The notes beneath the pieces were generated by a model that saw only the letters and a list, made by a program, of their open reading frames with translations, was not told the origin of the DNA and did not search any database. 51,408 nt of DNA from Chlamydomonas sphaeroides (Eukaryota; Chlorophyta; Chlorophyceae; Chlamydomonadales; Chlamydomonadaceae). A program made the position numbers and the translations under genes. This document shows, in pieces, positions 1 through 10,100 of the stretch. Within the stretch, counting starts at the first letter, position 1; the number at the start of each line of letters is the position of its first letter. The stretch spans positions 20,925-72,332 of the forward strand of contig BDDC01000328.1 in assembly GCA_001662425.1 (NCBI GenBank), read 5' to 3'.

Positions 1-457
1 AAATGGCTGTGGGGAAGGCGAAGCGCGCGCTGCTGCCCGGGCCGTCCGCGAAGCGAGCGTCACCCCGGCTTCCAGCGATGAGCTTGACGATGTTGTCGGC
101 ATCCAGTGACAAAACGGCGTTGCCCTCGATGAAAAAAGTCAGGTTGGTGAAGGGGCAGTAGACTGCGGCCGAGAAGCTCGCTGACGGCTGGTAGCTTCGC
201 AGAGTTGCCGCTGGGCCCAGCGCGGGCTCAAAGCCGCTCACGACCTCCTCGAACAGCTCCAGCGAGCTGCCCAGCCACCAGGTGCTGCTGCTGCTGCTGC
301 TGCTGCCACGCAGAGTCACAATTGTCGGCCTGCATCCTGGTGTAGAGGTGTTAAGGAACACCAGATGCTCTGGCTCGCCTTGCGGTCCCACGCGGGCGAC
401 AGCAGCCACAACGCCTGCAGCATAAATCTGCTGCAGCCGCGCTGGGGCCGTATCCAT
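1..457 (-). CDS. NHL-repeat protein, N-terminal part (truncated by window edge)
   Basis: The gene starts at the ATG at 457 on the minus strand and stays open to base 1, giving 152 residues; the 3' part lies outside the window. It is a close paralogue of the protein at 26647-28422: both share the stretches AAGVVAA, GPQGEPEHLVFLNTSTPG, SSLELFEEVVSG, CPFTNLTFFIEGNA, LDADNIVKLIAG and GDARFADGPGSSARFAFPTA in the same order. The pattern DGPGSSARFAFP is the head of an NHL repeat, a beta-propeller blade normally followed by a glycine-rich turn and IR/IV. The poly-Ser run is encoded by CTG/CAG-type repeats and is longer here than in the paralogue. The start was chosen because it aligns with the paralogue's ATG. 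Function is unknown; NHL propellers usually bind proteins or RNA. Confidence 0.82.
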   Translation of the reverse strand, partial: MDTAPARLQQIYAAGVVAAVARVGPQGEPEHLVFLNTSTPGCRPTIVTLRGSSSSSSSTWWLGSSLELFEEVVSGFEPALGPAATLRSYQPSASFSAAVYCPFTNLTFFIEGNAVLSLDADNIVKLIAGSRGDARFADGPGSSARFAFPTAI

Positions 458-904
458 ACTGCAGCGGTCGCGACGCACTTGTAGGGACCGAACCTGGACC
501 GAACGCTTTCAGTTGGTGCGCAATGTAAGAGTCCTGCAGTGATCGTCTGTGTGTCACTTTGTGTGTGTGTAGGAAAGCAAAGCGATGCACATGTGCTTAT
601 TTCCGGCCTGGTTGCAGCTGTCGTAGCTCGAGCTAGCCGCCCTTTTGGAAGTTGGGCAGCAGCTGGCGAAGCCTGGGCCGAGCTGAAGGCCGCAGATGAG
701 AACCCACAGGCGTCTGATCTATCACACGCGTGCAAGGAACGCGTGATGTGGGTTTGCGGATGCTACGGCTTTCGCAACTCTGCCCATCCTTGCCGGAGGG
801 CCCCTTGTCCATCATGACATGCAGGCAACCCTCTTCCACATGTTGGTATCAATCATGCATTCATTATTTAGGCAACAACTCAGCGAAGTCCACGTTCTTA
901 CATT
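458..904. other. intergenic, 5' flank of the NHL gene
   Basis: These 447 bases lie between the start of the minus-strand NHL fragment and the stop codon of the minus-strand glycosyltransferase. I see no coding exon. A short direct duplication of ggttcggtcc sits just upstream of the NHL start on the minus strand. The minus strand reads TGTAA at 902-898, only three bases after the stop codon at 905, so a poly(A) signal this close would imply an unusually short 3' UTR. Confidence 0.5.
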
Positions 905-3665
905 CTATCTGGGCTTCCCAGAGCTGTCGAGTATCCGCCTGGTCTCGTCCACGAGCCGCCACCGCCCGGCAGACAGCTGCTCCCCGGTCCCCCTGCTGGC
1001 GTCGCCAGCCGGAACCCCACCACCCCCGTCCCCTGGGCAACCAGCCTCCTCGGCAGAACGCAACGCCAGTCCGGCTGGCCCCGCCTCGCGCGCCACCGTC
1101 GCCAACGACGCAGCCCACTCCTCCAGGTCCTGCACGTGGCAACCGACATGGGGCAGGCATCGTCTCCCACACGCATGCAGACACCACCCCTCCAGGCAGC
1201 CCCTCCCCGGAACCCGAGCTCTCCCAGCCCCCAGCCCCTGACCGATGGCAACATGCGCCAGCCCCTACACCCCGCCGCTGCCTTCGTGGCCGCTGCCGTA
1301 CTCGCCTGCCGCGTGTCGACGTCTCGCAACTGCGGCAGCGTCCCGGGCGGCGCCACGCGGAGCCCCGCGGCCTCAGCGCGGGCCAGCGTATCCCGCAGCA
1401 CCGTCTCGGTGCTCCACGTCATGCCCTGCGGCGCCGCGGCCAAGAGTATTTGAGGCATGTAAAATACGAGAGCGTGGTGGTGTCATAAACTACGGCAACG
1501 ACCCGTGGCGGCCGGCGCAACGGCGCGCGCACGCCAAACCCATGTCGCGAGGACGAGGAGGCATCCTCGTCGCATGCCACACGCCCCGCGTGCCCCTGCG
1601 CCCTGCATGCACGGTCAGCACCGCCGGCCTCGCCCGAGCCGCCAAGCGCAAACCACCATCGCAAGGACACCTCGAGGTGACGCGACGCACGACAGCGGCC
1701 ATCACTCACCCACCAACCCACCAACCCACCGTGAAGAGCGCCGGCTCCAGCCTCCGTAGCCCCATCATGTAGTAGCCCCCGTCCAGGGAGGGGCCGATCA
1801 CCACCTGGATGATGCACACGGAGAGGGGCGTCGATAGCGCCAACACGGCGCGCAATCAGAGAGCGTGAAGGGCGTCGGTGCGCGGTAAGAACGGGAAGCG
1901 CGTGACGTGATCCCTCCATGTTGGCGCTGCCGTGCCCCCACCCTAGTGCGGAGCTGTCGCGCTGCAGGTGCTGTGGATCTCTGGAAGCTGTGGGACCTAT
2001 GGAGGTGCCAAGGCCCTGCGCGGTGCTCGCGCCTCGTGCCTAGCGCCCACGCCGCAGCCCACACGCCCCAGCCCACCCACGTGCACGCCGCCCTGGGCCC
2101 ACAACACCGACCCCCACTGGGCCGTGCTGACGGCCGTCAGCCCAACCGCACTCCCACACACCATGCGAACCCCCCGCTACCCCCACACGGTCATGGCCGC
2201 TGCAGCCGGCTACGCTGCCAGCTGTCACCAGGCGCCGTCCCCGCCCCCACAATCCCGCCCCAGCCCCAACGGCACCGGCACCGCCCCAGCCCCAACGGCA
2301 CCGGCACCGCCCCAGCCCCAACGGCCCCAACGGCCCCAGCTGCACACAGCCCCACCTCGTGCTCGTCAAGCGCCCTGGCCGCGGCCGCAAAGAGCTGCTC
2401 CGACAGATCGGGGATGTCGGTGCCCGTGATGATCACCTGCACCATGGGTGGACCGGAGGCCGGGGTCCAGCGGGCGACGGCCACACACACGACAGCCACG
2501 TGGGCTCACGCAACGGCCTGTCGCGACGCGGCTCGGCTGGGATCCAATGCGGCTTGCGCCAGCCCCCGTATCTGATATTGGCTCTATCGATACATCGGCG
2601 AGTCAACTCGATAGATGCTTTCGAATCTATCGACCAAGACACAACGGCTGGCGCGCGCCCGGGCCCTGCGGCATGAGCCACGGGGCCGGGGCCCCAGCAT
2701 GGCAGAGTCCACGGGGGTGCAGCAGAGCTTGGGTGGCGGCCTCCGGCCAGCGCACCTTGGAGTGGCCCCCCGACCGGGCCGCATCCGACATGGCCGATAG
2801 CATTTTCGCGCCCAGGTCGGGATCGGGGGCTGCTGCAGCCGCGGGGCCGCCGGCCGGCTCCAACTGCTGCTGCAGCGGCGGCTGCGGTGGCTGCGCTCCC
2901 AGCTGCGGGCGGCAGGGCAGGGGCTGCGGCAGGCGCAGCCTCACAGAGGTCAGCCCCGGCTGACGGGCGTGGCGGGCGGGGTACGTTACGCAGCTCGCAA
3001 GCACCTTGGCGCGCACCAGCCGCGACGGCATGTGCTGTTAGCCGTATTCTGCAGCCCTTATTTGATTGGTGCCATTCTTGCAGGCGGTATATGAGATGCC
3101 TGCATGTCGCGTGTGTGGCAGGTGCGGGGTCGTGCAGCTCACCAGCCCGGCGTCGCGCAGCCACGCCTCCACGGCCGCCGTGTCGTCGGCCGAGCTGTGG
3201 TACACGTATGCGTCCGCCCAGGAGCTGCAGCTGCGGGGGGCAAGAGGGGGCAGCGGCCCGGGAGGGGGCTGGCACGGGGGCGTGTTGTGGCTGGGGCCTG
3301 GGGCCGCGGCGTGCGGACGCGGGCGGTGGCGCAGGGCAGCGGGCTGCATGGGCGCACGGTTGTCGGCGATGAGGGTGCGGCTGTGCTGGCTGCGGAGCCA
3401 TGTTAACAGCAGGCTAGCTTCGCTCAGGATGGCCCCCGGCGCACCAGGCTGCTTGCTCAAAGGCGTGCTCCGCACAGGCCCGGTAGAAGGCGCAGGCGGC
3501 ATCTGGGCCGACGCCGGCAGCGAGCCTCGTCTTCACTCGGCCGGGCACCGGCAGTCGTGCAAAGACAACGAGACCCACGCGGCCCGTCTCGCTGCCGTGC
3601 GCCGGCGTGGTGGGCTCTGCTGCAGAACAGCTGGTGGCGATAGGGTTGGCGCTGTGTGCGGCCAT
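905..3665 (-). CDS. DUF2064 / TIGR04282-family glycosyltransferase (GT-A fold)
   Basis: Seven exons on the minus strand: 3665-3445, 3230-3143, 2959-2756, 2436-2356, 1804-1730, 1425-1306 and 1129-905, encoding 337 residues. Family landmarks appear in order: the nucleotide-binding N-terminus VVFARLPVPGRVKTRL (about 33-48), DLGAKM in exon 3, VIITGTDIPDL (172-182, the acidic metal/sugar-nucleotide motif), VVIGPSLDGGYY (199-210), GMTWSTETVL (224-233) and RDVDTRQDLEEW across the exon 6/7 junction. These match bacterial DUF2064 proteins, some of which are placed in arsenosugar biosynthesis; the actual substrate here is unknown. All junctions keep frame; intron 6 uses a GC donor. A Pro/Gln/Ala-rich insert in exon 3 is absent from typical bacterial members. 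The gene is divergent from LPA2. Family assignment is firm, substrate is not. Confidence 0.9.
2255..2330. repeat. 26-base tandem repeat in an intron
   Basis: About 2.7 copies of a 26-base unit beginning ccgccccagccccaacggca lie inside intron 4 of the DUF2064 gene. The repeat creates long open frames on both strands that are not coding. Confidence 0.8.
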
Positions 3666-4021
3666 GCCGCACGCGCTGGCGGGCCTGAACCCCCTCCGGT
3701 GTCCGCAGCTCAGCGCAAGAGCTGTATCAGGACCATAGCAAGGCGGTGCAGCGGTTATGCAGGCTTTGGGCTATGCAGGAGCGGCCGATGGGAAGCGATG
3801 CGGCGACGGGCGTGTCAACACTGGCGCTTAAGTAAACGAGCCGTTGGTGTGTGGCGCTGACAGGGATGTGTGTGTGGCTATAGGCCAGGGGTGAGCCGGA
3901 CAATGAGACATTTTCGACGAGCCCCGGAGTTCGGCGCACACGGATAGCCGGATCTAACGCGCACAGAAGTATCCATTGCATATCGTCTTCCGCAATAGCA
4001 CAGTCGCGCAAGCTGAGAACG
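3666..4021. promoter_or_regulatory. shared upstream region of two divergent genes
   Basis: The 356 bases between the start codons of the glycosyltransferase (minus) and the LPA2-like gene (plus) must hold both 5' UTRs and promoters. I see no convincing TATA box and no open frame with coding character. Confidence 0.5.
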
Positions 4022-5507
4022 ATGCAGACTCTCCTCGCACAACCTCGCCTCGCCGCTCGGCCGACGCTCGCGCGGCGCGCGCAACGCAGTTCCTTGTGTG
4101 TTCAAGCATCAAAGGGGTTTGGCGATGCGAAGACGACGCCGGTATGTGCGTCTGAGCACAGCATGCACGGCCCGCGCTCAACTGGGTCTGCGCGGCTGGA
4201 CCGACCAAGTGCTGCGTCTGCACCAATTGCAGAAGCCGGCTCCCAAGGAAGGAGAGGATGAGCCCAGCAGTTCCGCGGCCAGCAAGCCGTCCACGACCGC
4301 CCCTGTCGCCAACAAGGACGCAGAGGCGCTTGAGGCACTAGAGGCTCGCATCGTAAGCTGGAGCGGGGCGGCGCTGGGGGGGGGGGGCCCGGAAGCCCGT
4401 GGCCAGGCACGGGGACTGTGACCGGGGTTTGGCCGAGCTGCGTGGCCGCCCTCGTCCAAAAAATACAACACAGCCCTCCTCCATGGCAAACGCTGCCGCT
4501 GGCCGGCCCAGCGCCTGCACCTGCTCTTCCGCTCGCGCTCCAACTTGCTGCCGCGCCCCTCATGGCCGCGCGCAACCCGCAGCGGTCGCGGCGCCGGGTG
4601 GAGGCGAAGGTCAAGGTCAACGCGCCGGCCGTGGATGAGGCCACGGGCAAGACGCCCGCGACGCCCCAGGGCGAGGCCGAGGGCCAGTTCCTGTCATTCA
4701 TGTTCTCGTACATGATCTTCATGCTGCTGTCGGGGCTTGCGCTGGCGGGATCGGTGAGCGCTGCGGGCTGGGGTCCGGCGCGGCGCTGGCGTGGGGCAGA
4801 GGGGCACGCACCTCATGTGCGCATTGTGTGGAGCGAGCGTGGGACGACCCCGTCCTCGCCGGAGCGCCTCAGTCCCGGGGCACAGCGCTCGGGGATTACC
4901 CCGTCGTCGTGTTGCCTGGTGGGCGGCGTCGTGGCGAGGCATCGTCGGGCACAGCAGCATGGTACCGGGGCGGGTGCATCTACCGTATGCTGAGGCTCGC
5001 GTGCGGGCCGTGCACGCCAGCCGCCCTGCCTTCGGGGCCATACTCCTGCCGCCCGGTGCTGGGCTCCGCTTGCACTTGAGGCACTGCGGCGCGGGGGAGG
5101 GGCAGTGGGTGCAGGCGGGTGGTGTTGGAATTTGCACAGTAGTCCAAACGTCGGCATCGAGCGCGAACGCGGAAACCCTGGTGTGCTGTTCTTTGCTCAT
5201 GCGGGGGGGGGGGGCAGGAGGGGGGGGGGGGCTTGCAACCGCGGCCGACCACCTCCGCAGCCCATTGCTGACGTACATGGCGCCGACCCACATGGACGCA
5301 TACCCACTCCCGCCATCTCCCTGCTGCTCCCCCGGCGTCACTCTCCCTTCTCCTGGCCAGGGTTTCCTGCCCGAGGAGGTGGATGTGTTCATCATGGACA
5401 ACCTCTACCCCAGCTACTCGTACATCGTGCTGGGCTTCCTGGCCCTGTCCACGCTCTACGGCCTGTTCAAGACCGGCAAGCTGCCTGGCCAGAAGCAGGC
5501 GCCGTAG
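4022..5507 (+). CDS. LPA2: LPA2-like photosystem II assembly factor, plastid thylakoid protein
   Basis: Four exons, 4022-4141, 4233-4352, 4583-4753 and 5361-5507, encode 185 residues with every junction in phase 0. The N-terminus is a chloroplast transit peptide (Arg/Ala/Ser-rich, ending near SSLCVQAS) followed by KGFG. A Lys/Arg-rich stretch RSRRRVEAKVKV leads to two predicted membrane spans, about 115-136 (FLSFMFSYMIFMLLSGLALAG) and 155-173 (YSYIVLGFLALSTLYGLF), joined by GFLPEEVD. Two closely spaced C-terminal helices separated by a GFLPEE-type loop after a basic segment are, from memory, the layout of LPA2 (Low PSII Accumulation 2), a thylakoid protein needed for PSII core assembly in Arabidopsis and Chlamydomonas. 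The homology was not tested by search. Exon 3's start is set by the acceptor at 4582, which alone keeps frame with both helices. Confidence 0.75.
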
Positions 5508-7118
5508 GGGGGGACCTGGACGCCGGGGCACGGGGTGTTGGGGTGAATGTACGGGCAGCGGTGGCTAGACGCTGGAGGGGGGTGGGAGCCGGGAAGCAGC
5601 GGGGGCTGCGAGGGACGGGGTGCTGTGGGCTGCAGCGGGGGACTGGAATGGTGGCAGGGGCTCGGACCGCACGCATTGTTTGAGCGCACGTGCGTGGTGG
5701 GGTCGTGCGCGATGGGATTAGGGCGGCTAGGGTCCGGTGGGTACATGGGCCAGGCCACGAGGGCGAATGCGAACGGGATTGGCGTGAACCGCTGCGTGGG
5801 GCGGCGAGGCACGCTTGTGGCATGGTCTGCGCACTGACGATCGTAGGATGGTGGCTGTCATTCCGTGGCACGTCGGAAGGGGCGCGTGGCGGGCACAAAA
5901 CTTGCCGCGTGCTGCCGAGGAGGTTCTTCTCTCTGCTATTTGGGCAGCGTAGCGGCCTCTGACCCTGGATGGAATGTGGCCAGGGAAGCGTCCTCGGATG
6001 GCGCGGAGAGTTGATGCACACATGCCGCCTTACATGAACGAAATGGCGTGGCCGCTCCCCTCTGCGCCAGTCCCGCTCACTCAGGCTCTCTTCAAAAAGG
6101 TGTTCCCCTGCAAGCGTGCTTGCTCGTGAGCAGGTAAATGCCGCTTCCTCCTTGCCACGCTCCAACAAGCGCCTCCGACCCATATCCAGCAACTGCTATG
6201 TGGCTACAGAGTTGATTCAATCCAGAGGATAGGCAAAGTAAGACGTCACAGCAAGAATGGGGCCTGGGGACGCAACGCACAGCCCACGGACCGACAATGC
6301 GGCAGGCGCCTGTGCGCGCGCACCCACTTAGCCGCCAGCGGCAAGCTGATCGGCATCAGACAGACAAAGCACACGCGTGGCCCAGGCACAGAGTGCCGTA
6401 CACAGCCACCTAGAATGGATCACACCGCAACCTTATTGAATCACGGAATCACCGCTTCACGCGTTACGTACTTTCGGGTCACGTACACGGCGCCGCCTTA
6501 TGGCCGGCGCGCCAAGCGTTTGTCACCAACGAAAGAGGCGAATGCCGCAAGAGTGTCAGTATCGGGGTCAATGAAGATGACAAGCACACAATAGCTTATT
6601 ACCCGCCCGCCCGTGATCAGAGCCCACAAGCCAGAACATACAGGAAGGGTCGCGCCGAGAGAAGGGGCCCGTTCGCCCGCCCGCTCGCCACGGCACATAC
6701 GAGCCCAGTACACACGCACCCACAGCCGCTGAAAGGTAGGTGCCGGCCAGCGCGACAGCCGCACTGCCACACGCTTAGTCGCGAGCACCGCCTTGAGACA
6801 GCAGGCCGCGTGCAGTCAATTGAACACCCCACATCGCCCGCCGCCCGCCGGCACTACCTGGAATCATAAAGCCTCAATACACATGCGCTTATGCAAGCCC
6901 CCGGGCCTGTGCCGCGGCTCGCGCGCCAGCGGCGCGCCGAAGGTGCACTACTCCCGCACCCCGGCCGCCCACAGGCTCCTGCCATCACCACCGCTCGCTC
7001 GCCGACGGCTCCCGTCGTGGCGCTCGCGCACCAAACCCACCCAAGCATGCATGCTCCAGTACTCGCCAGCCCAGAGCGCGCACGTCCCCATCCCAGCCCG
7101 CTCCGGGCCAACAGGCGC
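5508..7118. other. convergent 3' flanks, no gene recognised
   Basis: These 1.6 kb separate the stop of the LPA2-like gene (plus) from the stop of the ABC1 kinase (minus), so both 3' UTRs must lie here. I see no exon with coding character. A minus-strand TGTAA (TTACA at 6030-6034) could be a kinase poly(A) signal but would imply a 3' UTR of about 1.1 kb. A 96-residue minus-strand open frame at 6498-6788 has no recognisable motif. Confidence 0.5.
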
Positions 7119-10100
7119 TCATTGCCCGGCGCGCGGCGCCGCCGCCGCGCTGCTGCCGCTGCTGGAACCCGACAGGTCCTCGGCCAGGCGCAGCGCCATG
7201 CGGCGCACCAGCTGCCGGATGAAGAGCTCCAGCGTGGAGCGCATGCCGGGCAGCAGCTCGGGCACCAGCGGCATCAGCTCGCCCGCGGCGCGGATGGCGC
7301 GGGTGCCGCTGGCGGCCACGTCGGGCAGGCGCGACATGCTGGGCTGCAGCAGGTCCAGCAGCGTGCGCACCATGGCCAGGGCCTGGGGAGAGCAGGGAAG
7401 GGAAAGGGGAGGAACGTGTGGGAAGGGTTATGCGAGGCCGGGTGTGCTGCAGGGGAGTGACCGCAGCAGGGGGCTGGTAGTACGGCAAGGGAGGCGCGGC
7501 GCGCGGGCGGAGGGAGCGTGTGGCGCAGCGCAGCGGCCCACCTGGCGGTCCTCGGCGGTGAGCGTGACGCTGGGCGCCATGGCCGACAGCACCTCGAGCG
7601 GCAGCGGCAGCGGCATGAGCATGGAGCGCAGGGGGCCCAGCGCCTCCACGCTGCGCAGCGCCGTCACGGCGCCCGCCGAGCTGAGCACCAGGCGTAGCGC
7701 CTCGCCCAGCGCCTCACGACTCATGGCGTCCACCGCCGCCACCATCTCCTCCACGATGAGCTCCTGCGCGTAGCTGCCGTCCTTGGCAAACACCACCTGC
7801 AGAGGGCGGAGGGTGGGAAGGCATGAGACCGCAGGGTCAGGCACAGGGCGCCATGATGGGCACCGGCGCGGCCACCGGCCCACGAGGCAGGGCCTGCTTC
7901 GGGGCTGCTTCCGTTTCCGTGAAGAGAAGGCCAAGGCCCGGGGGGCCCTGGCTGTTGTGAGCTGCGTGAGGTCGCACCTTGAGCACCTCGCGCGTGGCTT
8001 CGTTAACCACGGGCGCGTCGGCGGGCGGCAGCCCCAGCTGCCCCTTGACGCGCTCGCTGTAGGCTCGCTCAGCAGCCTCGCCAAAGGTGGGGCCAGACGA
8101 CTGCAGAGGGTCAAGGGTGGTGGTTGTGAGGCCGCGAAGGTGAGCAGAGACACATGGGCATGGATGCTGTTGTAACAGCATTGGAGGGTGCACCCTGAGA
8201 TCAGACATGGAGCGCGGCCGTCTGGCGACACACCTGCGCAGTGGCCGAGGCGGTGGTGAAGGCGCCGAAGGCCGACACGAGCTTGGACAGGCGCTCCACG
8301 TCAATGCGGTTCTTCTTGCCGTACAGCAGCTGGCGCAGCGCGGCGCGCATGCGGGGGTTGTTGTCGGTCAGCAGGCGGCGCGACAGGTATGGCAGGCACT
8401 CCTGCGGTCGGTCAAGGGATGAGCAGTGAGAGGATGGGGCACACGTCAAACAGCATGGTCTGTCTTGTTAGGAGGACACAGCAGCAGAAGCTGGCTATGG
8501 GCTTCCTGGCAACCGCAAGATCAAGTCGACTGAGAAAGCTGCCGTCATGCAACTCGCCTGCACAATGGCGTAGTTCTCATCCGTCTTGAGCGCAATGCCC
8601 TCGATGACGCAGAAGGCGCGCAGCACAAGGCCGAAGTACGGCGGGATGCACATCTTGTAGTCCATGGCGACACCCTGTACGGCATGGTACGGTAAGGACA
8701 GCAGAGCTTAGGGCGACTGGCGCACAGGAAGCCAGCTCGGATTGGGCGGCAAGCGACTACCAATCTGAGGTGAACGACAGCAGGCAATCTACCAGCAAGC
8801 GCGGCCGTCTCCCAACACGCTGACCCACCTGCAGCTGGCTGGTCATGGCCCCAATATTGAAGCCGCGCAGGCCGCCGCCCTTGACGATCTGGCCCATGAC
8901 CTTCTCCATCACGGGAGCGATGTACTCGTCGGCGCCCGGGGGGACACCATCGGGCATGAAGCTAAACGAGGGAAGGGGCAGGGGCGAAGCAGGGGTCGGA
9001 GTAAAGGACGCAAGGCAACAGCGCGGCACCTGCTGAACCCTGTGTGCTGGACGCCTGGCGACAGGCAGAATGGGGGACCCCGGGGGCCGGGGCCTCAAGG
9101 CGTGCGGAAGTCGAGCGCAGGCCTCACCCCAGGTTGAGCAGGTCCTTGGAGACGCCCTTCCAGTCCTCCATGGTCAGGTGCGCGATGAACTCGATAAGCG
9201 CCACGCGCTGGTCCTCCGTCACCTGCACAGCCGAAGGCAGGCGGCAAGCAGTCAAGACAGCGCGCGAACGCTGCAGAGTTCCACGCTCGCCTGGGTGCAA
9301 CGCCCCCAGGCCTCGGAACCGCAAGCCCATGACGCAAACAGCCAACAGCGACGAGTGGGAACCAGCTACTAGGCCGGCTGCATTGAGGACAGCCGCATGT
9401 GCTGTAATGAGCCAGCTGGTTGTGATCGCGATCGATCGCACCTCAGTCATTAGGCCGAAGTCCAGGATGACGATTTTCCCGTCAGCGGTGCGCAGTAGGT
9501 TGCCGGGGTGCTGCCAGGGGAGACAAGCCACAGCAGGGCAAGCGCAAGGGCGGGGCGGGGAGCGTCAGCAGAGGCGCAGGCGTGTGCGGCACTTGGGGGC
9601 ACAGCAAGCGCGCGATCGGCTCGCTCGCTCACCGGGTCGGCGTGCAGCAGGCCGGTCTCCAGCAGCTGGATGAGGTAGCAGTTGAGCAGCGTCGAGCACA
9701 GCGCGCGCACGTCCTCGGCCTTAGAGTGGTTGAGCTTCTCGCCCTCCACCCACTCTGTCACAATAATCTTGCGGCTGGTGAACTCCGGGTACACCGTGGC
9801 CACCGTGATGCCCTGCGGTTGGGGATTGGTTGGTGGTTGCGGTGTCGGTTACAAGCGAGACGTTGCTTGCGAATGCGAGGGAGGATAAGAGACATGAGTG
9901 AGCTAAGCAAGCTAGCACGGTAACCGGTGCTACCGTAGTGCGGAACCGGGGCTGGACCGCCACCCGCTTGGCCCCACGGCTGCACCGCCTATGGGGCTAC
10001 AGGCCATAGCTCCCACAAGTGGCCCTTCCCCACCTCAAGGCCGGCCATCTGCTTTTTGAACGTCATGGTGTTGTAGGCCTCCGCCTGGTAGTCCATCTCC

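Noticed and set aside
6498..6788. 96-residue minus-strand open frame between convergent genes
   Set aside because: No motif, no splice partner, and it lies where the kinase 3' UTR is expected.
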